A stretch of 64,000 nt of DNA from Aureococcus anophagefferens. Lineage: Eukaryota > Sar > Pelagophyceae > Pelagomonadales > Pelagomonadaceae. Positions 38,301 through 46,632 of this stretch are shown piece by piece. The notes under the pieces were generated by a model that worked only from the letters and a program-made list of their open reading frames with translations, had not been told where the DNA came from and ran no database searches. Made by a program: the position numbers and the translations under genes. The stretch's first letter is position 1. Each line of letters opens with the position of its first letter. Location: the NCBI RefSeq assembly GCF_000186865.1, contig NW_008705565.1, positions 790,767-854,766 of the forward strand, given 5' to 3'.

Positions 38301-39343
38301 GCGACGTCGCCGCGGAGCGCCGGGCCGTCGCGGCGGCGCGAGGCTCGACGCCGCCGCCGCCGCTCGCGGTCGACCGGCTCCGCGTCGTCTACCCCGGCCG
38401 CGGCGACGCCGCGGACGTCGTCGCCGTCGACGACCTGTCCTTCCAGGTCGCGCGCGGCGAGGTCTTCGGCCTGCTCGGCGCCAACGGCGCGGGCAAGACG
38501 TCGACGATCGACGTTTTGGTGCGCCACGCGGCGCCCGCGGCGGGCGACGCGAGAATCCGCGGCGTCTCCGTGTTGGCGGACTTCGAGGCGGCGTCGAAGG
38601 GGCTCGGCTTCGTGGCCCAGGACAACACCTTATGGCCGACGCTCACGTGCCGGGACCACCTGCGGCTCTTCGCGCGGCTCCGCGGCGCCGCGGACGGCGC
38701 GGCGTTCGAGGCGAAGATCGACTACACGCTCGACCGCCTGGACCTGCGGCGGCACAAGTCCAAGCAGGCCCACGCGCTGAGCGGCGGCGCGAAGCGCAAG
38801 GTCTGCGTCGCCGTGGCGCTCGTGGGGGACCCGGCCTGCGTGCTGCTCGACGAGCCGTCCGCGGGTCTCGACCCCGTCGCGCGGCGGAAACTGTGGAACG
38901 TCGTCGCGGAGACGGCGGGCAGCCGCGCCGTCGTGCTGACGACGCACCTCATGGACGAGTGCGAGGCGCTCTGCGACCGCCTCGCGATCCTGGTGCGGGG
39001 GAAGCTCCGCTGCCTCGGCACGTCGCAGCGCCTCAAGACGAAGCTCGGCGGCGACTTCGACCTCAAGGCGACGCTCGGCGCGGGCGCGGCGCCGGCGGCC
39101 GTCGACGCCTTCGCGACGTCCCTCGGCGCCGCGGCGCCCCACGCCGTCCTGGGCCGCGCGCGCCACTACAAGGTGCCCAGGGCGCGCGCGGGCGCGCTCG
39201 GCAACGTCTTCGAGGCGCTCGCGGCCGCGCAGCCGCGGCTCAAGATCGACGAGGCCGCCTTCACGCAGCCGACGCTCGAGTCCGTCTTCCTCGACGTCGC
39301 CGAGCGGTACGACACGCCGGCCGACGAGGGGGCGGTGGTGTAG
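35345..39343 (+). CDS. ABC transporter, ABCA type (two TMD-NBD halves), with an introner-like intron
   Basis: Exon 1 ends at 36793 and exon 2 is 36864-39343; about 1,300 residues. TMD1 (LLLLNLIYAAFGDGW on) precedes NBD1: Walker A LLGHNGAGKTT, Q-loop CAQHD, signature LSGGM, Walker B FVVLDEP. TMD2 spans about 37490-38220. NBD2 has LLGANGAGKTS, ALSGGAKRK, CVLLDEPSAGLD and the H-loop TTHLMDE. ABCA proteins move lipids. The start is uncertain: the ATG at 35345 opens MREPEAILRESSTLLRLR, but the rest of the gene is in another frame from about 35400, across a GGCGGCGGC run. The intron adds TDQR within the NBD1 D-loop. Confidence 0.88.
36794..36863 (+). mobile_element. Probable decayed introner, 70-nt intron
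   Basis: The flank reads GCACGGAC, CAGC, the intron GTCCTGCG...TTTGGTAG, then GCATGGAC. The 8-mers at 36782-36789 and 36864-36871 differ at one base and have the same 8+4 spacing as the clear introners. Removing the 12-nt scar restores the canonical ABC sequence DEPTAG-MDAAARREL. The intron's own ends no longer form a visible inverted repeat, so an old, shortened copy is likely. Confidence 0.65.
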
Positions 39344-39781
39344 TTTACGTATGTTGTGATGGACGGTGTGCCGACGGAGTCCGGCGCCGCACAGGCAAGG
39401 GGCGGCACGGCACTCATGCCTTCGCTTTTCCTGAGCGCTCCACCTGGAGGACCATCAATGCGATCTCGCGCCGCACTAACACCTCGCACTCACGCCTCGT
39501 AAATTTACAGCGCATTATTTGACATACCCCGCCTCTCTCGGCGTCCCAAAAAGAGTCGCCAGACACCGCTTTTACGACCCGTCGCGACGCCCGCGACGCC
39601 CGAGTCAAAGCGTTCCCTACGACCGCGACCGCGCCCGTTCCGCCCCCGAGGCGTCACCCGCCGGGCGCGGTCGTCGTCGCCCCGGGGTCGGCGGGGGCCA
39701 CTTCGCTACATGGGAACCCGGGGGGCCTCGCGGCTCCGCTCGTTCGCCGAACCGACTTCGAATTTACGATGCTCGCATAGG
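39344..39781. other. Intergenic, about 440 bp
   Basis: This lies between the ABC transporter stop and the glycosyltransferase ATG. It is AT-richer around 39340-39540, then GC-rich. No repeat, RNA gene or supported reading frame is seen; the 3' UTR and promoter are presumed. Confidence 0.45.
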
Positions 39782-41413
39782 ATGATGCGGACGCTGCTCG
39801 TCGCGCTACTCTGCTCCGCAAGAGCGACAAAACCCGCCGCGCCCTTCGACGTCGCGGACTGGTTCGGCGGCGGCTGCGGCCGCACGACACGCACCGTCAC
39901 GGTCGTCGAGACGCGCTTCATGCAGGGCCAGGGCCAGTTCCCCGAGCTCGTCGCCGCGCGGCTCGAGCAGCTGCTGGCCGTCGCCGTGCCGTCCCTGGCC
40001 CACCAGACGAACCAGTGCTTCGTCTGGGTCCTCCTCACGGACCCGAAGCTGCGCGACGCGCCGCGGCGACGAATCGAGCAGGCGCTGCGGCCGCTCCCGC
40101 ACGCGCGGCTCGTCCCCGGGGGAAAGGCGAACAAAACGGCGCCGAACGCGACGCTCTTCGAAGGGGTGTTTGGGGCATCGCGCTGGCGCAGAGCCATGCA
40201 CGACGCCCGCGAGTTCGCGTATGTGCGGTTGGACGCGGACGACGGCCTCCACGTCGACTACCTCCGGCTCCTCGCGGACTGGCGCGCGCTGCACCGCGGC
40301 GAGCTGTCGCCGACGTCGACGTACGCCTACGCCTGCTCGTCGCGGTCCCTGAACTGGAAGAGCGCCGAGGTGAAGGAGTGGGAGGCGACGAGCGCGGGAA
40401 AAAAGCCGAAGAGCGTCCACCTCGACGCCTTCTACGAGCGGCAGGACCGGGGCTGCGTCGCGTCGGGCCTCGCCATGTTTCACGTCGTCCTCGACGGCGC
40501 CGTCCCGCCCTGCGCGCCGCGGCCCTGCTCCGCGAACCACGACAAGCTCCGGGTCCAGCCCTTCCAGGTGCAGAACATCGTCGTCAACGCGTCGTCGCCG
40601 TCGTCGCCGCCGCCGGTCTTCCGCGTGCGGTCCGTGACGTCCACCGGCGGCAACAACCAGGAGGGTGACCTCGCGGACGTGTCGCCGGCCGCCGTCGCCG
40701 CGGACTACGGCCTCTCGCTCGTCGACCTGCTCGGGCTCACGCGCTACATCAAGCGCCACGAGGCCGCCGTCGCGAAGGAGATGCTCGGGTCGCGCGCCGC
40801 CCGCGGCTTCAACTCCCAGTACAAAGGGGCCCCCAGCAAAAAGGCCGCGGCCGCGTTGGAGACTCATCTCGCGGAAGTCATCAACGTCCACGAGAGACGC
40901 GAAGAAGCAGCACGGTGCTACGCGCGGCGCTACTCCGACCTCGTCAGGACGCTCTGCGACGGCGAGGTCGAGTTCTGCGACATGGTGGTGCTCCACAGGC
41001 ACTACCTCAAGCAAGGCAAGGCCCAGGGCCGCCTCTGGGGCTGCGGCAAGCCATCCTCGCTCCACTACCCTAGCCCGGACCCGGCGGTTGCCTTGGCCAG
41101 AAGCCGCGAACGAGCCGCGGGCGAGGGCAAGACGATCTTCAAAAATACTCCGCAAAACCGAATCAGCGATCCGCGAAACCGAATCAGCGCAATGCTCAAA
41201 AACTATCGCGTTGTGGGCAAAGGTTCTTCGAGGACTCAGCACGGTAGTACGCAAAACAGCAAACATGGCGGTATCAAGGCCGAGGCCGCGCGCCTCGCGC
41301 GAGCGGAGGAGGCCGCGCGCGCGTTCGTCCTCGCGAACAGCGGCCTCGTCGAGGGAACCGCGAATTTCGACGCCGCCGTCGCGGCCGCGCGCGAGTTGGC
41401 GAGGACGTTCTAA
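39782..41413 (+). CDS. Putative rhamnosyl transferase-family glycosyltransferase
   Basis: 543 residues. A signal/anchor leader (MMRTLLVALLCSARATKPAA) precedes a catalytic part resembling the 'putative rhamnosyl transferase' family: TRFMQGQGQFPELVAARLEQ, TNQCFVWVLLTDPKL and the metal-site-like YVRLDADDGLHVDYL. Secretory-pathway glycan synthesis is likely; the sugar is not certain. The last 120 residues differ: a region at about 41130-41280 is much poorer in GC (KTIFKNTPQNRISDPRNRIS) and reads as disordered. It may be a recently acquired extension. The first of two adjacent ATGs is taken. Confidence 0.8.
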   Translation: MMRTLLVALLCSARATKPAAPFDVADWFGGGCGRTTRTVTVVETRFMQGQGQFPELVAARLEQLLAVAVPSLAHQTNQCFVWVLLTDPKLRDAPRRRIEQALRPLPHARLVPGGKANKTAPNATLFEGVFGASRWRRAMHDAREFAYVRLDADDGLHVDYLRLLADWRALHRGELSPTSTYAYACSSRSLNWKSAEVKEWEATSAGKKPKSVHLDAFYERQDRGCVASGLAMFHVVLDGAVPPCAPRPCSANHDKLRVQPFQVQNIVVNASSPSSPPPVFRVRSVTSTGGNNQEGDLADVSPAAVAADYGLSLVDLLGLTRYIKRHEAAVAKEMLGSRAARGFNSQYKGAPSKKAAAALETHLAEVINVHERREEAARCYARRYSDLVRTLCDGEVEFCDMVVLHRHYLKQGKAQGRLWGCGKPSSLHYPSPDPAVALARSRERAAGEGKTIFKNTPQNRISDPRNRISAMLKNYRVVGKGSSRTQHGSTQNSKHGGIKAEAARLARAEEAARAFVLANSGLVEGTANFDAAVAAARELARTF

Positions 41414-41483
41414 GCCATCGTCTCCTTCAACGAAGCTCCTTTACCTACAACAATCTTCCGAGGAAGTCGAGACGTGCAGAGGC

Positions 41484-42955
41484 ATGGCCGCGCCGTGGAA
41501 ATCGCGCGGCCTCCGCGCCGTCGCGCTCGCCGCGTGCCTCGCCGTCTCGTCGGCCGTCGCGCCGCCGACGCGGCGCGCGACGCTGCGGCGGCTCGTCGGC
41601 GGCGTCGCCGCGGCGTTGGGCGCGCCCTTGGCCGCCGCGGCCCAGTCGCTGCGCGGCGTCGAGCAGGAGACGATCGCGCTCTTCGAGCGGAACACGCCGA
41701 GCGTCGTCTTCATCGACACCTTCGTCGAGCAGCGCGACGCGCTGTCGAGCAACATCCTCGAGCTGCCCGCGGGCACGGGCTCGGGCTTCGTCTGGGACAG
41801 GAGCGGCCACATCGTCACGAACTACCACGTCATCCGCAACGCGGCGGAGGCGTCCGTGACGCTCCTGGACCCGAAGACGGGCGTCAAGACGAGCCGGCGC
41901 GCGAGCCTGCGGGGCGTGGACCCGGACAAGGACATCGCGGTGCTGACCGTCGACGGCTACGAGCCCGCGGCGCTCAGGGCAGGAAAAGAGTGATTCAATG
42001 TCGCTTCAACGTGAGGGTTCCGCGCGCGATTGTCCCAGAGAAAGCATCCACGCGTCGAGAGCGCTCCGAGAGATGATCGCTCGTCCAAAAATTAGCCGAA
42101 ACGAGTGGAAAACGACCGAGAGATGAGCCTCCAAAGTTGGGAATTTCGCACTCTTTTCCTGCCCAGGCGGCGCTCCGGCCCGTGTCCGTGGGCACGTCGA
42201 ACGGCCTCAAGGTCGGCGCGACGGTCTTCGCCGTGGGCAACCCCTTCGGCCTCGACCACACGCTCACGCAGGGCATCATCTCGGGCCTCGGCCGCGAGAT
42301 GCGGAGCCCGACTGGCCGGCCGATCACGAACGTGATCCAGACCGACGCGGCGATCAACCCGGGCAACTCCGGCGGGCCTTTGCTCGACTCCCTGGGCAAG
42401 CTCGTGGGCATGAACACGGCCATCTACTCGCCGAGCGGCGCGTCGTCCGGCGTCGGCTTCGCGATCCCCATCGACACGCTCGCTTTATCCGTCGCGTCGC
42501 TCATCAAGACGGGCACGGTGCTCCGGCCCATCATGGGCGTCTCCTTCCTGGAAGCGGCCCAGGCCAAGGCGTTGGGCATCGACAAGGGCGTGCTCGTGCT
42601 CGCGGCGCCCGCGGACGGGCCCGCCGCCGCCGCGGGCATGCGCGGCACGTCGCGGTCGACGGACGGCAACCTCCAGCTCGGCGACGTCATCATGGAGATC
42701 GACGGCCGCACGGTGTCCACGGAGGCCGACATGTTCAAGGCGTTGGACGCGCGGAAGCCGGGCGAGTCCGTCAAGGTCGTCGTCGCGCGCGGCCAGCGCG
42801 TCTCCGCGGACGGCTCCGCGGACGACGTCGTCACCGTCAACGTGCCCCTCACGGTCAAGCTCGGCGGCGCCGACGACATGCGCGTCCCGCCGCCCATGGC
42901 GGGGCGCGCGAAGCCGCCGGGGCCCGCGTCGCCGACGACCGCGCGGCCGCTCTAG
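41484..42955 (+). CDS. Deg/HtrA serine protease, probably thylakoid-lumenal Deg1-like
   Basis: Exons 41484-41978 and 42167-42955 give 427 residues. The leader holds a hydrophobic signal, then APPTRRATLRRLVGG and AALGAPLAAAA, suggesting a multipartite plastid route with a twin-Arg lumen signal. The trypsin-like domain shows His in GHIVTNYHVI, Asp in DPDKDIAVLTV and Ser in INPGNSGGPLLD. One PDZ domain follows (about 310-400; KGVLVLAAPADGPAAAAGM, LQLGDVIMEIDG). It degrades damaged proteins, in plastids including photosystem II subunits. The introner leaves AALR-AALR just after the catalytic-Asp strand. Confidence 0.93.
41979..42166 (+). mobile_element. Introner element, family B, 188-nt GC-AG intron
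   Basis: The ends are CAGGGCAGGAAAAGAGTG (from 41975) and CACTCTTTTCCTGCCCAG, an 18-bp inverted repeat with one mismatch. The 8-bp duplication GCGGCGCT is exact (41967-41974 and 42167-42174). Keeping the frame requires the donor at GCAGG, so this is a GC-AG intron. The interior shares the core TCGTCCAAAAATTAGCC with family A. Confidence 0.92.
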
Positions 42956-43066
42956 GGCGCGCGCGCGTAAGGCCGGGTGTACATGAATTCGGCATGCCCG
43001 GGCGTCGGCCGCACGTTCCCTGGGAGGAGGTCCCCGCCCACTCCTACTGCACACACGCGTTACGTA

Positions 43067-44476
43067 CTAAGTAAACTGCGCGAAAGCGCTGTAGGCCATG
43101 GGCCGGACGGGCGGGTGGGGCACGGCCTCGAAGGTCGTGAATTTCGGCGCGAGGTCCCGGCCGAGGTGGATGAGCGCGCCCTTGTTCCCGACCGCGTCGC
43201 AGTAGTTGGGCGCGGAGAAGATGGTGATGAGCGCGCCGCCGTGCTCGACCTCGTAGCCGTTCTCCCGGACCTCGTGGGAGCGGATCAGCAGGCCCAGGTC
43301 GTTCTTGGCCAGGAACGCGCGCGTCACGTCCGGCCCGAACGACAGGCCGACGCCGCGCCGCGACGGCGTCCGGCCGTCGAGGGGCTGCGGGTCGGACCAG
43401 AGCAGGTCGCAGAAGACGCCGATCTCCGGCGGCTCGTCGTCGCGGTCGATGGCGCGGATGTCGTCGAGCGTGACGTCGTCCGTCGACGGGCAGCCGCCGT
43501 GGACGACGATGACGCGCCGCTCGATGACGCACCCCAGGGGCAATAGGCAGAAGCACTCGTGGAATAGGTCGAGCACCGCGCGGTCGTACTTGTGCAGGAT
43601 TTCGCCCTCGAACCCGTAGAACTTGGCCATGGTCCGCGTCTCGTGGTTGCCCCGGTTCAGGTGCACCGCGGAGGAGTCGCGCGCCTTGAGCATGAACAAT
43701 GAAATCGCGACCTCGAAGGAAAACGAGCCCCGGTCGACCATGTCGCCGTTGAAGACGTAGGGGTTCGCCGCCGACGGCAGCCCGTTCATCTCGAAGATGT
43801 TGAGCAGGTCGTAGAACTGGCCGTGGACGTCGCCGCAGACCGTGTAGTGGGGCGCGGCGGCGGGGATCGCCAGATCGACGACCGTCGACTCCGCGGCGAG
43901 GAGCTGGCGCGTTTGTGCCAAAATCAGCAGCACGGACCGCCGGTCCAACAACTTCTGGGACCTGAGATGAATCAGCGCCGCGTCGATGAACGCGCCGTCG
44001 ACCGCGCCGCCGCCGAGCGCGGGGCCCTCGTACGCCGCGGGCACCTCCAGGTTCGCGACCCAGGCGTAGGCGTCCGGCGGCGGCGCCGGCGGCGGGCCGG
44101 TGGACGGACCAACGGGTTGTTGTCGCGCGACGGGCTCGAGGAGCCGCGCGGTGACCCACCCGTCGACGGGCGCGACGATGCGCAGCCGCGCGGACACGAC
44201 GGCGCTCGCCTCGTCGAAGAGCTCGACGAGCGCGCCGTGCGGCAGCTCGCCGACGAGAGCGCTGTCGAGGGACACGGCCTCGCGCACGAGCACGCCCCGC
44301 TTGCCCTTGACGCGCCAGGTCGTGGGGGCGGCGGCGCCGCTCGACTCCGTCGGCGCGTCGTCCATGGGCTCCGTCGGTGCGGGCGCCGTCGGCGCGGGCG
44401 GCGGCGCGGGCGCCGGGACGGGCGAGCTCGCCGCCGCCTCGAGCTGCCGCCGCTGCTGAAACTCCTTGAACGACAT
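43067..44476 (-). CDS. PP5-like serine/threonine phosphatase with N-terminal SH3-like module
   Basis: 469 residues. The C-terminal catalytic domain carries all PPP metal and phosphate motifs: GDVHGQFYDLLNIF, FNGDMVDRGSFSFEVA, NRGNHETRTM, VVHGG, IRSHEV and FSAPNYCDAVGNKGA. It is closest to PP5 in the FYDLLNIFEMNGLPS stretch. PP5's TPR domain is missing; instead residues about 55-120 form an SH3-like barrel (VKGKRGVLVREAVSLDSALV ... VDGWVTARLLEPV) after a Pro-rich linker. It dephosphorylates Ser/Thr proteins; targeting must differ from PP5. The frame is open upstream of 44476 to a TTG, so an additional 5' exon is possible. Confidence 0.92.
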   Translation of the reverse strand: MSFKEFQQRRQLEAAASSPVPAPAPPPAPTAPAPTEPMDDAPTESSGAAAPTTWRVKGKRGVLVREAVSLDSALVGELPHGALVELFDEASAVVSARLRIVAPVDGWVTARLLEPVARQQPVGPSTGPPPAPPPDAYAWVANLEVPAAYEGPALGGGAVDGAFIDAALIHLRSQKLLDRRSVLLILAQTRQLLAAESTVVDLAIPAAAPHYTVCGDVHGQFYDLLNIFEMNGLPSAANPYVFNGDMVDRGSFSFEVAISLFMLKARDSSAVHLNRGNHETRTMAKFYGFEGEILHKYDRAVLDLFHECFCLLPLGCVIERRVIVVHGGCPSTDDVTLDDIRAIDRDDEPPEIGVFCDLLWSDPQPLDGRTPSRRGVGLSFGPDVTRAFLAKNDLGLLIRSHEVRENGYEVEHGGALITIFSAPNYCDAVGNKGALIHLGRDLAPKFTTFEAVPHPPVRPMAYSAFAQFT

Positions 44477-45498
44477 CACGCAGCCATCATCGTCCGGCGG
44501 CGTCGGGCAGCGTCGACGCCGCGAGGATTCGTCGTCCCAGGCCAACTTGAGGACTTGTTGGACTAGTTATTGAAGGGGGTGCGCACCCGAAGATCCCGCC
44601 CGGAGGCTCAGACGGAGGCGTAGCCGGGGGGTTGGCGTTCCCACACCGGCCCCTTCCTCCGACCCAAAGATCGCGCGTGCACTCGGATCGGAGGTGTGGC
44701 GGCGGTACACTCGCGCCAAGCCTGGTACCGACCGCCACGCCGAGAGCACGCCGGGATTGGCGCCGGGCGGCAGCTCCTGAGTCGCCTCATTCAGACGACA
44801 CTCTCACCGGACTCTCCGTGGACCGGGGGAGGTTGAGACCGCGGGCACTCGCACGCAAACGAGCAGGAACTCCGGCTCGACCAGGCCGATTCACCTCAGG
44901 ACCACGAGTGGCTAGCCGAGGGCGCACGCCGAAAAGGACACCCGTAGTCAGCGGGACCGAAGAGAGCAGAGACGCCGACGAAGAGAGCGAAGACGCCGAC
45001 GCCGACGGAGCCGCACACAGCGCCACGCTACGAAGAGACGCTGCAGAATGCAGAGAAACGAATGGACACGGGCACATCGAAGCCCGCACACCGAAGCCAT
45101 CGAGGGCGCCGACCCCACCAGCTCCCCCCAAGACTCACGCCGAAGGCATCCGAACGAAGCGAGCGCGCGCGGCAGCCCCCCGGGCCCGTGGGCGACGTCG
45201 CGCCGACGGCCAAGCACTGCAAGTTCTCGCGCGCGGCGCCCCGCCGCCCAATCGACGCGCGCAGCGGGGCGCTCCTCCCCGAGCGTCCACCGGACCCAAC
45301 GCGGCGAGCTCCACCACCGGCCGCTGCGCGAGACCACCCCCGCGCGCCTCCGAAGGCTGCCCCATAAGCTACGGCGTCATCCGATTTGGGGTTGTTGCCT
45401 GATGTTGAGGCCGAGTCGCGGTCTCGCCGCAAACTCTCGAGACGACTCGCCTCGACGCGTCTCTAAACGTAGGGGGCCCGGGAGGTCGAGTCGAAAAG
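44477..45498. other. Divergent gene-poor region, about 1 kb
   Basis: This lies between the phosphatase ATG and the transporter ATG. Open frames occur on both strands but lack ATGs with coding sense and give only Arg/Pro-rich peptides. A GA-rich repeat-like stretch (GACGCCGACGAAGAGAGCGAAGACG) occurs near 44970-45010. No RNA gene is visible. It presumably includes both promoters and UTRs. Confidence 0.45.
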
Positions 45499-46632
45499 AT
45501 GGGCGACGGCGGCAACAAATTCACGTGGGATGCGGTCTTCAGCATCTTGCTCTACAGCGTGTTCAGCTCGAGCATGCTCCTCGTGAACAAGCTCACGGTG
45601 TCCTTCCTGCCCGTGCCGACGGCGATCTCCCTCGTGCAGATCCTCTTCGCCGTCGCCTTCGTCGTCCTCGCCCGGGCCGCGCGGTGCCTCGATGTCGACT
45701 CTCTCGAACGTCGCAAGGTCGCGAGCTACGTCGTCTACGTCGCGTTATTCGCGCTCGCCCTGCTCCTCAACATGAAGTCGCTCGCGGCGGCGAACGTCGA
45801 GACGGTCATCGTCTTCCGCACGCTCACGCCCCTCGCCGTCGCGCTGCTCGACAGCATGTTCCTCGGCCGCGAGCTGCCGAGCGCGCGCGCGTGGTGCGGC
45901 CTGGCGCTGATCACGGGCGGCGCCGTCGCGTACGCGTCGTTCGACGACGCGTTCCGGCGCCTCGGCGCGCGGGCCTACCGCTACCCGGCGCTCTACGCGG
46001 GCGTCATCGCCGTCGAGATGACCTACGGCAAGCACATCGTCCACGGCGTGAGTATGACGTCGAAGATCTGGGGGCCCGTCTACTACACGAACGTCCTCGC
46101 CGCGCCCGTCATGCTCGCGCTTTTCCTCGCGAGCGACGACCGCGCGGCCGTCGAGGACTACGCCGACCTTGAGGACTGGCCGCCGGCGGGCCTGGCGCTG
46201 CTGGCCGTCGGCTGCGTCCTCGGCACGGGCATCTCCTACGCGGGCTGGCTGTGCCGGTCGCAGACGTCCGCGGCGACGTATACGGTCGTCGGCGTCATGA
46301 ACAAGTGCGTCACGGTGCTCGCGAACGCGCTGATCTGGCGGCGCCACGCGAACGTGCGGGGCATCCTGAGCCTCTGCGTCTGCCTTTTGGGCGGCGTCGT
46401 CTACGAGCAGGCGCCGCTCCGCGACCCCGCGAGGCCGAAGCTGAAGATCGCGCTCTGCGGCGCGTGGCTCCGGCGCTGCCTGAGCGGCGCCTGCCGGCGC
46501 GGCGCGGCCGTGCTCCCGTCGACGCGGTCGCCGACGTCGGCCACGTACCGCAAGCGGCTCCTCAAGGACCACCTCTCCGACACGTCCCTCGACGCGCGCG
46601 ACGACGACGACCTCGACCCGCTACAAGACTAA
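45499..46632 (+). CDS. Nucleotide-sugar transporter (GDP-mannose/DMT type)
   Basis: 377 residues with about ten membrane helices. The N-terminal helix (AVFSILLYSVFSSSMLLVNK) and the central FRTLTPLAVALLDSMFLGRELP match the NST/TPT branch of the drug/metabolite superfamily. TYTVVGVMNKCVTVL late in the protein corresponds to the nucleotide-binding G-x-x-N-K motif of GDP-mannose transporters. It exchanges a nucleotide-sugar for the nucleoside monophosphate in the Golgi. The C-terminal 70 residues are basic then acidic and cytosolic. The exact sugar is inferred. Its stop codon overlaps that of the opposite-strand gene. Confidence 0.88.
   Translation: MGDGGNKFTWDAVFSILLYSVFSSSMLLVNKLTVSFLPVPTAISLVQILFAVAFVVLARAARCLDVDSLERRKVASYVVYVALFALALLLNMKSLAAANVETVIVFRTLTPLAVALLDSMFLGRELPSARAWCGLALITGGAVAYASFDDAFRRLGARAYRYPALYAGVIAVEMTYGKHIVHGVSMTSKIWGPVYYTNVLAAPVMLALFLASDDRAAVEDYADLEDWPPAGLALLAVGCVLGTGISYAGWLCRSQTSAATYTVVGVMNKCVTVLANALIWRRHANVRGILSLCVCLLGGVVYEQAPLRDPARPKLKIALCGAWLRRCLSGACRRGAAVLPSTRSPTSATYRKRLLKDHLSDTSLDARDDDDLDPLQD

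Noticed and set aside
44632..45402. 256-codon plus-strand frame in the gap before the sugar transporter
   Set aside because: It starts at TTG rather than ATG, is Arg/Pro-biased, and competing frames are equally open.
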